Below, in pieces: positions 7,128-14,040 of a stretch of DNA of 38,667 nt. Source of the DNA: Micromonosporaceae bacterium (lineage in GTDB: Bacteria; Actinomycetota; Actinomycetes; Mycobacteriales; Micromonosporaceae); contig WHTQ01000039.1 in assembly GCA_009377645.1 (NCBI GenBank), positions 1-38,667 on the forward strand, given 5' to 3'. Positions within the stretch are counted from its first letter, which is position 1; each line of letters begins with the position of its first letter. A program made the translations under genes and the position numbers. The notes under the pieces were generated by a model. The model saw only the letters and a list, made by a program, of their open reading frames with translations, ran no database searches and was not told the origin of the DNA.

Positions 7128-9049
7128 GTGTCGCTGCCTCCCTGGGAGCGGCGTGGTTGTGGCGGCGTCGGCGGTGGCTGCTTGGGTGGGCTGGCCGGCG
7201 TAGCGCCGGTACGGGTGGTCTTCGTGCCGCTTCCAGGCCGTTGAGCCACCGGCGGCGGCGGGGCTGGTGTGGGCCGTTGTGGTGGGGCGGAGGTGGCCGG
7301 CCTCGTGGGCGCGCTGGTGGCACGGTCGGGCTGGCCTGGACGCGACGGACCCGGCGGTGCCGCTGATGCCGGCTGCCTGGCCGGCCGGGCGCCGGAGTAC
7401 CGCACCGGCTCGCGGGTCGCGGCCGGGTCGGGCCGGGCCGGGCTGGGCTGCCCCTGACCGGCTCCCAGCCGATCCCCCGGCGACGGCGCGGGCGAGGGCG
7501 GGCCGCCGCCCGGCACCGGCGCGTTCGATGGTCGAGGCTGTGGTCCCGCCGTACTGGGTGCGGCTGTACCGGTGCGCCGGCCGGCCGGCGATGGCGCGGC
7601 GGGCCGCGGCGGTGGTGGCAGGGGTGCGCCCCGGCCGGCCGGCCGCTGGTTGTTCAACCATCGGTGTGGCGGCATCCGGTTCGGCACCCGCCCAAGGCCG
7701 GGCCGATTCCCACCACCCGGCTGCGGCCTCGGGTTGGGACGAGGCCCGGAGTTTGGGCGTGGTCCCGGGCGGGGATGCCCGCTTGGTGCCGGTTGTGGCC
7801 GCGCCCCTCCGCGCCCACCATGTCCACCGCGTCCACGCTGCCCGGCCGCGGCCAGGCTGAGGGTCTTCAGCATGAACACCGCGAGGATGATCTTGCGGAG
7901 GACGCCGCGGCTCTGTAGCCACATGTACTGCTTGACCCACATCGGGATCTTGACCAGCAGCCACATCATCGCCAGTGCGACCAGGATGCCCAGCCAGCCG
8001 CTGCCGCTGGAGGGGAAGCCGAGCACGGTCGGACCCACCGGGGTGAGGAAGATGCGCACGGCGGCGACCAGTACCACCGTCTGCCCGAGCTGGATCGCGA
8101 AACAGCCGGCGACGGCCTTCCACCAGGTGAACGCCACCTGCTCGGTCTGCGGCAGCGCGTGGAACAGCAACGCCAGCGGAGCGATGGTGATCAAGACCGC
8201 GAGCACCGCTACCCGGATGATGAAAGTGATCAGCACGATGATCGCCATCACGATGATCGCGATCATCAGCAGGGACAGCAGGAAGCTGGTCCCTACCGAG
8301 GCGTTCTCCCAGATCGTGGTCACCGCTTCGGCGGCCGTCGCCGGTTCGACGCCCTGCCCGGCGATGCCCGCGGTGATGGCGTTGACGAACTCGATGCCCT
8401 GCCCCACCAGCAGCAGGCTGAGGTTGGCGGCCAGGCCGGCGACCACGATGCGGGGGATGAGCTCTTTGAGACCGTAGGAGGTTTGCAGGCTTTCCCGGGC
8501 GGCGACCACGAACCCGGCGGCCACGATGAACAGCACGTAGATCGTGTTGGCGATGACCAGGTTCGCCACCCACACATCCCGGATCTGCTCGTTGCCGGTC
8601 AGATCGGGGGTGGCCAGCACCGACTCGCCGAGGGTGGTCAGGACACTGTTGAGGGTGTCTTCCGCGAAGTCGCAGAAGAACTCGGTGATCGCCTGGCGTA
8701 CCTGGCCGCCGACATCCCACAGCGCAGGGTCACCGCCATCGGCGCACGACGGCGACGGCGACGGGTCCGGCACAAGCTCCGGGTCCGGCGGGGGCGGGGG
8801 TGGGCCGGGTTCCGGCGCCGGGGTCGGCGGCGGCTCCGGCTCGGCCGGCGGCTCGGTCGGGGGCGGCGGAATCGGTGTCGGTGCCGACTGCGGGTCGGGT
8901 TCCTGCTGGGCCACCACCGCAGCCGCAGGCTCCGGGCTCGCCGCCTGCGAGGCGACGGCCGGCCCAACCACCAGCAGCGCTAACGGTGTCAGCAGCCCGG
9001 TCACACGCCAGATGCGCCAACCGCGTCCTTGTCGTATGCCCATGGCCAT
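7124..9049 (-). CDS. TrbL/VirB6-like polytopic T4SS channel protein
   Basis: The protein is 641 aa. It begins with a signal-like hydrophobic segment (VTGLLTPLALLVVGPAVAS), then a Pro/Glu-rich spacer (about 45-105). A core with several membrane helices follows (VLFIVAAGFVVAA, LSLLMIAIIVMAIIVLITFIIRVAVLAVLITIAPLAL split across neighbouring helices, and GILVALAMMWLLVKIPMWV). The C-terminal 220 residues are Pro/Gly/Arg-rich and low-complexity, probably disordered and cytoplasmic. Position between pilin and PrgI genes supports a VirB6/TrbL-type pore role. The ATG at 9049 overlaps the pilin stop as TGATG; a second ATG is two codons in. Confidence 0.85.
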   Translation of the reverse strand: MAMGIRQGRGWRIWRVTGLLTPLALLVVGPAVASQAASPEPAAAVVAQQEPDPQSAPTPIPPPPTEPPAEPEPPPTPAPEPGPPPPPPDPELVPDPSPSPSCADGGDPALWDVGGQVRQAITEFFCDFAEDTLNSVLTTLGESVLATPDLTGNEQIRDVWVANLVIANTIYVLFIVAAGFVVAARESLQTSYGLKELIPRIVVAGLAANLSLLLVGQGIEFVNAITAGIAGQGVEPATAAEAVTTIWENASVGTSFLLSLLMIAIIVMAIIVLITFIIRVAVLAVLITIAPLALLFHALPQTEQVAFTWWKAVAGCFAIQLGQTVVLVAAVRIFLTPVGPTVLGFPSSGSGWLGILVALAMMWLLVKIPMWVKQYMWLQSRGVLRKIILAVFMLKTLSLAAAGQRGRGGHGGRGGARPQPAPSGHPRPGPRPNSGPRPNPRPQPGGGNRPGLGRVPNRMPPHRWLNNQRPAGRGAPLPPPPRPAAPSPAGRRTGTAAPSTAGPQPRPSNAPVPGGGPPSPAPSPGDRLGAGQGQPSPARPDPAATREPVRYSGARPARQPASAAPPGPSRPGQPDRATSAPTRPATSAPPQRPTPAPPPPVAQRPGSGTKTTRTGATPASPPKQPPPTPPQPRRSQGGSDT

Positions 9050-9492
9050 CAGTCCACGAACTCGGTGACGATGGTCACGAACAGCGGGGCCAGGACCGCC
9101 AGCGCATACCCGATGGCCGCGTTCCGCAACGCCGTCTTCGCCTTTTCGACCTCGCCCGGGTCGCCGTTGGACCACAGGTAGCGGAACCCGCCCACCGTCA
9201 GGAACAAAGTGGATACCGCGACGAGGATGCCGACCAGCCAGATCCGCATCCGGTTGACAACCTCCGGGATGGAGTCCACCCCAGGGTCCTCGGGCGCCTC
9301 CGGCTGTGCCCAGGCGACCGTGTCGAGACCGACGATCACGGTGGCCACCACCGCGGCCAGCACCAGCAGCCGCGGGATGGCCGAGGTGGCGGTGTACGGC
9401 AGCCACGCCGCGAGCCGGGCGCGGTCGCGGCCACGGCGCCTGGCCCAGTGGCCGCCTCGGCGACGGCGGCTGCCGACGAACTGTTCGATCAT
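9049..9492 (-). CDS. T4SS pilin-like (VirB2/TrbC-type) small membrane protein
   Basis: The protein is 147 aa. A basic N terminus (SRRRRGGHWARRRGRDRAR) precedes a membrane helix/signal segment (LLVLAAVVATVIVGLDTVAWA, with AWA as possible cleavage site). A short acidic linker and two more hydrophobic helices follow (IWLVGILVAVSTLFLTVGG and YALAVLAPLFVTIVTEFV). A GDPGEVEKAKTALRNAAIGYA loop separates them; this motif is typical of Gram-positive T4SS pilins. ATG at 9492 is chosen because the helix pattern begins there. It is the first gene of the transfer operon, about 200 nt downstream of a conserved promoter-like element. Confidence 0.85.
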   Translation of the reverse strand: MIEQFVGSRRRRGGHWARRRGRDRARLAAWLPYTATSAIPRLLVLAAVVATVIVGLDTVAWAQPEAPEDPGVDSIPEVVNRMRIWLVGILVAVSTLFLTVGGFRYLWSNGDPGEVEKAKTALRNAAIGYALAVLAPLFVTIVTEFVD

Positions 9493-9644
9493 GACGGTGG
9501 CACCTTTCGCAAACCCCAGGCCCGCTGGAGAAGGGCCGTTGGCGGTGTGTTCGGCGCGGGAAGGCTCGTGAGCGCGGCCACACAAAGGCGGTGCGGGTCG
9601 ACCGGGCGGGCCGTCCTCCCTCCGGAGGTGTGGCTGTGACGGGT

Positions 9645-9663
9645 TGTCAGCGCCGTCAGCGGG
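9645..9663 (+). repeat. Copy 1 of a 19-bp repeat in the pilin-operon leader
   Basis: TGTCAGCGCCGTCAGCGGG, itself two GTCAGCG units. An 18/19 copy occurs on the same strand at 11075-11093. Both are next to the shared 36-bp promoter-like element, so they may be binding sites for an element-encoded regulator. Confidence 0.6.
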
Positions 9664-9696
9664 TGCCGGTCGACGGTGGTACGCGAAACTGTCCCG

Positions 9697-9732
9697 CACT
9701 AGATAAAGGCAAGATCACGCCCGGTTTTGGAC
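9697..9732 (-). promoter_or_regulatory. Shared promoter-like element, transfer-operon copy
   Basis: Read on the minus strand: GTCCAAAACCGG, nine variable bases, TGCCTTTATCTAGTG. The same two blocks with the same 9-bp spacing occur on the plus strand at 11041-11076, upstream of the oppositely directed operon. Orientation towards each operon, identical spacing and an unconserved spacer indicate a functional promoter or operator, not a random repeat. The blocks do not match TTGACA/TATAAT, so an alternative sigma factor or activator is plausible. Confidence 0.65.
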
Positions 9733-9759
9733 AGGCCGCCGGGCGGCGGCGGGTCGGCG

Positions 9760-10611
9760 TTAGGCGGGTTCGCGCTGGTCGCTGGTGCGGTTCCGGTCGA
9801 CCACGGTGGTCTGCGTGGCTTCGGCGACGACCTCCATCACCGGGTCGGACAACTGGCCGGCCCGGATCGCGTCGACCAGCCGCCGCTCGGCCTTACGGCG
9901 CCGCTTGTAGACCGCCCACGCGGTCAGCCCTTCCCGGTCGGCGTAGGGGGCCAGCGGGACATCCTCCAACCGGGTGGCACCGATCAGATCCGCCTCGCCG
10001 GCGGAGATGATGCCCTGCCTGACAGCGCGGGCCAACACCAAGTCCGGATGCCCGTACGGCGGCGGGGGCAACGCCGAGCCCGGCGCCCAGTGTGCCTCCC
10101 CGCTGGCGGCAGCCTCCTGCGCGTTAAGCGCGGCCCGGGCGTGGGTGTGGGCGGCGTTGACCAGCCGGCCGCAGATTCTCGGCCGAGCCGTGTCCACCCC
10201 GGCCAGCGCGGCAAGGAATCCTTCCAGCAGGTCGGCCTCCACATCCGTGTGGCTGTTCGCCCGCGCCAACCGCCGGGCTGCCCGGCGCAGCCCGGGCAGG
10301 GCGACCCCGGCCGCGCCCACCACCCAGGCCGGCTCACCGGCGCGGGCGCGTTCCACCAGCTGCGCCCAGACGATCTGCTTGGCCTGCTGCCCGGTTGACG
10401 GGTGCGCCAGTACCGAGGCCAGCTCGTCCAGGCGGATCCGCCGCCGCGGCAGCCCGCAGCCGACCCGGCGGCCGTCGACCGCCGGTGGCTGCGGGCCGGC
10501 GCACAACAGCCGCAGCGTCACCTCCACCTGCTCCAGCGGCATCCGGCCGACGATCAGCCCAGGCCCGGGCGAGGTCGCCGGACCCGACCCGGTGTGTGAC
10601 CGCTTCGCCAT
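9760..10611 (-). CDS. Sigma-70 region 4-like regulatory protein of the conjugative element
   Basis: The protein is 283 aa from ATG 10611, chosen because GGAAGGAG lies about 7 nt upstream. ATG 10614 is also possible. The N-terminal part is helical with no motif I can name. The C-terminal third has ISAGEADLIGATRLEDVPL, then ADREGLTAWAVYKRRRKAERRL. This has the helix-turn-helix pattern of sigma-factor region 4 as found in sigma-like proteins encoded beside actinobacterial T4SS operons. A clear region 2 was not seen, so it may be an atypical sigma factor or only a DNA-binding regulator. The gene lies between the two copies of the shared promoter-like element, which suggests it acts on them. Confidence 0.6.
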   Translation of the reverse strand: MAKRSHTGSGPATSPGPGLIVGRMPLEQVEVTLRLLCAGPQPPAVDGRRVGCGLPRRRIRLDELASVLAHPSTGQQAKQIVWAQLVERARAGEPAWVVGAAGVALPGLRRAARRLARANSHTDVEADLLEGFLAALAGVDTARPRICGRLVNAAHTHARAALNAQEAAASGEAHWAPGSALPPPPYGHPDLVLARAVRQGIISAGEADLIGATRLEDVPLAPYADREGLTAWAVYKRRRKAERRLVDAIRAGQLSDPVMEVVAEATQTTVVDRNRTSDQREPA

Positions 10612-10625
10612 CATGTGGCTCCTTC

Positions 10626-10681
10626 CGATAGGTGGTCTGCGCGGCCGTTCTGTCGAGGGCCACGGCGTGCGTCACCTATCG
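10626..10681. repeat. Perfect 9-bp inverted repeat upstream of the sigma-like gene
   Basis: CGATAGGTG (10626-10634) and CACCTATCG (10673-10681) are exact reverse complements separated by 38 bp. The proximal arm overlaps the region just 5' of the ribosome binding site of the sigma-like gene. The 47-bp centre spacing would suit a pair of operator half-sites or a protein-bridged loop. Confidence 0.55.
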
Positions 10682-11040
10682 CACCCGGAGGCGTGAACAC
10701 ATCATGGACAGTCGATATGTGAAGGGCTGTTTAGACATGGCGTGGAAACGCCGGACAAGTCCGCAGTCAGCCGGCCGTGCGCGTGTCGAACCGAGCGGCT
10801 CGTTGCCCTGTTCACCCCCGCTGACCTGCTGTTCAGCCAACCCAGCCGTCGAGGAACAAAGTGTCAGCCCAGCGCGGACACCCACCACCCCAGGAGTTGT
10901 CGCCACCGAGCAGAGGCACCGGCCCGCGGCGCGGGATACGACGGTGACCGGGCGAGGTGTTTAAGCAGCGGCGGCTGCCAGTTCCCGGTGCCGGGTCGCT
11001 TGTCTAAACAAGCAGCTCGGCCACCCGCCACCCAGCCCCG

Positions 11041-11076
11041 GTCCAAAACCGGGGCCGCGGCTGCCTTTACCTAGTG
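11041..11076 (+). promoter_or_regulatory. Shared promoter-like element, integrase/methyltransferase-operon copy
   Basis: GTCCAAAACCGG, nine bases, TGCCTTTACCTAGTG. It matches the minus-strand copy at 9697-9732 at 26 of 27 block positions with identical spacing. It points into the plus-strand operon, whose first ORF starts at 11112. Confidence 0.65.
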
Positions 11077-11093
11077 TCAGCGTCGTCAGCGGG
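11075..11093 (+). repeat. Copy 2 of the 19-bp GTCAGCG repeat
   Basis: TGTCAGCGTCGTCAGCGGG differs from the copy at 9645-9663 at one base. It begins inside the last bases of the promoter-like element, so a bound protein here could block or assist initiation. Relative to transcription its orientation is opposite to copy 1. Confidence 0.6.
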
Positions 11094-11111
11094 CAGCGGC
11101 CAAGAACGCCG

Positions 11112-11798
11112 ATGCCCCACACCTTAGGTCCCACCGCCGCAGGCACCGGGCTGCTCCCGGTGCCGGTGGCCATACTCCTACCCCCGGCCACCAGCAGGCA
11201 CCCCCGAGGTGAGCCCGGCCGGCCGGGTCGCGTCAGCGACCACACCGCCTGCCAGCTCATCGCCCGCTACACCCACCACGGCGAGCTGGTCATCGACCTC
11301 GACGCCAACCCGGCGATCGCCGCAGCGGCCGGGTGGCTGGAGCGCCACAGCCTGACCCTCACCGACCGCGACCTGGCCCCAGCCGACCCTCACCAGCGGG
11401 AGTCCTCACCCCCGCCCGGCACCGACCCGGCACGGCTGGTGATCGCCACCCTGCCCCGCCCCGGCGCGAGCAGCCTCGGCGGAATCAGCGAGTGGATGCG
11501 GCAGGTCAGCGGTCGGCTGCTCGCCCCCGGCGGGTTCCTGCTCACGGTCGTCACCGGCGCCGGCGCCGGCCGGTACACCGACCACGCCACCACGATCATC
11601 ACCGCCGCCGCAGCGGCCGGGCTGAGCTGGCACCAGCACATCATCGACGTCTACGTCGCGCTGCCCGAGCACGAGCCCCGCGCCGAGCCCGGCACCGCCG
11701 CGGCCACCGCCCCGCGGCTGGTCCGGGGTCGGCACCGGCGCGCCCATAATGACCTGTTCGCCTTCACCAACGCGGGAGGCGAGGACCCCGATGCGTGA
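11112..11798 (+). CDS. Methyltransferase-fold protein lacking catalytic motifs
   Basis: The protein is 228 aa. Its layout parallels the DNA methyltransferase encoded next. HTACQLIARYTHHGELVIDLDANPAIAAA aligns, in two parts, with the segment carrying the partner's SAM loop. RLVIATLPRPGASSLGG sits where the partner has its SPPY motif. GRLLAPGGFLLTVV matches the later LLRPGG strand, and TIITAAAAAGL a later helix. The glycine-rich SAM loop and the catalytic SPPY are replaced, so activity is unlikely. It may be a structural or DNA-binding partner. The alignment is by eye. It is the first gene after the shared promoter-like element and overlaps the next gene by 8 bp. The start at 11112 has no strong ribosome binding site. 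Confidence 0.65.
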   Translation: MPHTLGPTAAGTGLLPVPVAILLPPATSRHPRGEPGRPGRVSDHTACQLIARYTHHGELVIDLDANPAIAAAAGWLERHSLTLTDRDLAPADPHQRESSPPPGTDPARLVIATLPRPGASSLGGISEWMRQVSGRLLAPGGFLLTVVTGAGAGRYTDHATTIITAAAAAGLSWHQHIIDVYVALPEHEPRAEPGTAAATAPRLVRGRHRRAHNDLFAFTNAGGEDPDA

Positions 11799-12696
11799 AC
11801 CCACCCGCCGCCACCTCGCCAGCACCGCACACCACCCAGCCGACCAACCGGACCGCCTCCAGCAGTCGGTGTGGCTCACCGGCCAGGTCTGCTCCCGCGA
11901 CCAGCGCCGCCACCGCTACCCACACGCCTCGCTGGCCCACCCCGGCAAGATGCTGCCCTCGATCGCCCGCTACGCGATCGCCACCTACACCGCCCCCGGT
12001 GACCTCGTCGTCGATCCGATGGCCGGCATCGGCACCACCACCGTCGAGGCCGTCCACCTCGGACGTGACGCCATCGGCGTCGAGTACGAGCGGCGCTGGG
12101 CGCGGCTGGCCGCAGCCAACCTCGAACACGCCGCCGCACAGGGCGCCACCGGCCACGGCCAGATCATCCGCGGCGACGCGCGACGCCTGGCAGAGCTGCT
12201 GCCCTACCAGCTGCGCGGTGGCGTTGGCCTGGTGCTCACCTCACCCCCGTACGGCAACTCGACGCACGGCCACGTGCGCGAATACGGCGGCCGAGACGGC
12301 CGCGTGGCGAAGGTCAACCACCGGTACGGGGACGACCAGCGCAACCTCGCCCACGCCAGCCACGACCAGCTCGCCGCCGGGTTCAACCGCATCCTCACCG
12401 GCTGCGTCCCGCTGCTACGCCCGGGTGGGCACGTCGTGGTCACCGCCCGCCCCTACCGGCGCCAAGGCGTGCTCGTGGACATTCCCGGCATGGTCATCAC
12501 CGCCGCAGCAGAGGCTGGGCTGCGGCTGGTCGACCGGTGCCCGGCGCTGATCGCCGCCGTCCGAGACGGCCGCGTCGTGCCCCGCGCCTCGTTCTTCCAG
12601 CTGCGCAACGTACGCTCCGCACTCGCCCAGGGTGATCCGCAATGGTTGGCGCAGCACGAGACCGTGCTCGTCTTCCAGATCCACAAGCGGCGGTGA
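11791..12696 (+). CDS. DNA methyltransferase (N6-adenine or N4-cytosine type)
   Basis: The protein is 301 aa. It carries HPGKMLPSIARYAI (motif X-like), then VVDPMAGIGTTTVEA (SAM-binding motif I), IGVEYERRW (motif II), LVLTSPPYGNS (catalytic motif IV, SPPY) and LLRPGGHVVVTARP. This is the amino-methyltransferase pattern that modifies exocyclic amines of A or C. No restriction endonuclease gene is adjacent, so it is an orphan enzyme, perhaps protecting the element from host restriction or marking transfer DNA. ATG at 11791 is chosen because GAGG lies 6 nt upstream and it overlaps the previous stop. A longer frame from 11749 would run through the previous gene. Confidence 0.9.
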   Translation: MREPTRRHLASTAHHPADQPDRLQQSVWLTGQVCSRDQRRHRYPHASLAHPGKMLPSIARYAIATYTAPGDLVVDPMAGIGTTTVEAVHLGRDAIGVEYERRWARLAAANLEHAAAQGATGHGQIIRGDARRLAELLPYQLRGGVGLVLTSPPYGNSTHGHVREYGGRDGRVAKVNHRYGDDQRNLAHASHDQLAAGFNRILTGCVPLLRPGGHVVVTARPYRRQGVLVDIPGMVITAAAEAGLRLVDRCPALIAAVRDGRVVPRASFFQLRNVRSALAQGDPQWLAQHETVLVFQIHKRR

Positions 12697-12705
12697 CGCA
12701 ACACC

Positions 12706-12918
12706 ATGACCGCCGATCCAGAAATCCCGGAGCCGTTCGAGGTCGAGTTCGACATCACCGTGGTCGGCGGTGAACAAGGACGCCGACTGGCGGCCCTGCA
12801 AGCCGACGCGATCCTCGACGTTCTGACCTGGTTCCACCACCACGCCCAGCCCTCCGGCCGGCCACCAACGGCCGAGGCCGCCGGCAGCAGCCAGCCGGCG
12901 GCCGACGGCGGCGCTTGA
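12706..12918 (+). CDS. Small hypothetical protein, 70 aa
   Basis: It starts 9 bp after the methyltransferase stop, suggesting one operon. The N terminus is acidic (MTADPEIPEPFEVEFDITVVGG). It has a helix LAALQADAILDVLTWFHHH and a disordered Ala/Pro/Ser tail. The helix resembles AQYVAIMEVLQWLHDH at the end of the protein encoded at 13459, so the two may share a small domain. I recognise no family. Confidence 0.6.
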   Translation: MTADPEIPEPFEVEFDITVVGGEQGRRLAALQADAILDVLTWFHHHAQPSGRPPTAEAAGSSQPAADGGA

Positions 12919-13050
12919 TCACTCCACCCAACTGTGGATGGATCGAATCAACGGCGCCCCACGGCCAGTCACAGCACCGATCCGCCCGGACACCTGCCGG
13001 GTGCACCCCCTGGGGCGCCGGCCACACCATCCGGAAGGGACACGAACGAC

Positions 13051-13455
13051 ATGTATGTGACCATCACCCGCGGCCCGTATCATCCGACCACAGTATACGG
13101 ACCCATCGACGACAGGCACCCGCCCGCCGCGGTCGGTCCCGCCCAGAGCGCCATCACCGTGCCGCTGCACGCCGCCGGTGCGGTCACCGACATCAGCTCC
13201 GTGCTGCCACGCATCAGCCGCATCAGCCGCCGCACCGCCGCCGCCATCGCTCATGCCGAGCCGGCACCCGAGACCGCTGGTCCCGTGGCGCTGCTGCTCG
13301 TGGACGCCACCACCCGGCTCGTGATCGCCATCGGCCCCTTCGCCACCACCACGCTGAGCCACACCTGGCGGCGGCAGCGCACCGACCTAACCGCAGGCAT
13401 CAGCTGCGTCCCCCTCGCCCTGGACCACCCCACCGGCCAGAACCCTGTGAGGTGA
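13051..13455 (+). CDS. Hypothetical protein, 134 aa
   Basis: ATG at 13051 follows GGAAGGGA about 11 nt upstream; an in-frame ATG at 12934 would add 39 unlikely residues. The protein begins with a beta-like MYVTITRGPY. It has a helical middle (SSVLPRISRISRRTAAAIAHA) and a hydrophobic strand pair (PVALLLVDATTRLVIAIGPF). No transmembrane segment or catalytic motif is evident. The 132-bp gap before it is the only sizeable one in this operon, and I see no distinct signal in it. The next gene follows after 3 bp. Function unknown. Confidence 0.65.
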   Translation: MYVTITRGPYHPTTVYGPIDDRHPPAAVGPAQSAITVPLHAAGAVTDISSVLPRISRISRRTAAAIAHAEPAPETAGPVALLLVDATTRLVIAIGPFATTTLSHTWRRQRTDLTAGISCVPLALDHPTGQNPVR

Positions 13456-13458
13456 CCG

Positions 13459-14040
13459 ATGAGCACCACCGCCGCGGCTCACGTCGGAGGGCACCGGCGC
13501 AAACAGGCCGCATCGCCCGGCCCAACGGCTCGCGCCACGACCCCGAACGAGCTGCTGCGCACCTACCAGCGATGCGCAGCCTGCGCACGTGCACGCCCGC
13601 GGGGCGCGGACCACACCGAGTCGACCAAGCGCCTTGACACAGGTGAACACCTATCTGGTCAGCAGAGCCACCCGCACCCGCCGACCCGGCAGCTGCTCGC
13701 CGCGCTGGCTGACCTTTTCGGCAGCCGCGTCTTCCCGCGGTACGCCACCGCGAGCCCCAACCACGGGCAGGTCGACACCTGCAACGCCGGCAATCAGCTT
13801 CCCGCCGACCTCGCGAGCCTGCCCCTCGGGCTGCTGCAGCACCTGCTGGACGCCTTCCGGCTGGAGATCCACCTCCAGCCGCACCAGCGCCACGCCCGAA
13901 TCCACATCACCATCAGCGCCCTCACGGCGACCCTCACCGTCCACCACCTCACCGGTCCCGAGGCCGACCACCTCGCCCACGCCCAATACGTAGCGATCAT
14001 GGAGGTGCTGCAATGGCTGCACGACCACCCCGCCCGCTAG
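13459..14040 (+). CDS. Hypothetical protein, 193 aa
   Basis: ATG at 13459 has AGGTG 4 nt upstream, in a 3-bp gap after the previous stop. The N-terminal 75 residues are basic and low-complexity, with a CAACARARPRG cysteine pair that might bind metal. The C-terminal half is compact: LGLLQHLLDAFRLEIHLQP, strands HARIHITISALTATLTVHHL, and AQYVAIMEVLQWLHDH, similar to the 70-aa protein at 12706. The strand-rich HARIHITISA region also recalls RAHITLTLTL near the end of the neighbouring integrase, which may be coincidence. The 3' end overlaps the integrase start by 28 bp. Function unknown. Confidence 0.65.
   Translation: MSTTAAAHVGGHRRKQAASPGPTARATTPNELLRTYQRCAACARARPRGADHTESTKRLDTGEHLSGQQSHPHPPTRQLLAALADLFGSRVFPRYATASPNHGQVDTCNAGNQLPADLASLPLGLLQHLLDAFRLEIHLQPHQRHARIHITISALTATLTVHHLTGPEADHLAHAQYVAIMEVLQWLHDHPAR

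Larger units (their letters stand above)
10612..11111. promoter_or_regulatory. About 500-bp palindrome-rich control region between divergent operons
   Basis: I see no convincing gene here. The 110-aa plus-strand frame at 10632-10964 lacks a ribosome binding site and has no protein-like pattern. The region holds the 9-bp inverted repeat at 10626/10673, TGTTTAGACA at 10728-10737 with its exact inverse TGTCTAAACA at 11001-11010, and adjacent hairpins GGCGT-GGAA-ACGCC (10739-10752), CGGAC-AA-GTCCG (10752-10763) and CGAGC-G-GCTCG (10792-10802). The shared promoter-like element lies at 11041-11076 with the GTCAGCG repeat at 11075-11093. This density of symmetry suits regulator binding sites, an origin of transfer or a replication origin; the sequence does not decide among them. 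Confidence 0.6.

Noticed and set aside
6213-8720. An 835-aa fusion of the PrgI-like protein with an upstream frame
   Set aside because: The extension is the shadow frame of the TrbL-like gene. The ATGA overlap at 7124-7127 and the start of recognisable PrgI sequence fix the real start.
10632-10964. 110-aa plus-strand ORF in the control region
   Set aside because: No ribosome binding site, no hydrophobic or secondary-structure pattern, and it covers the palindromes, which explain the region better.
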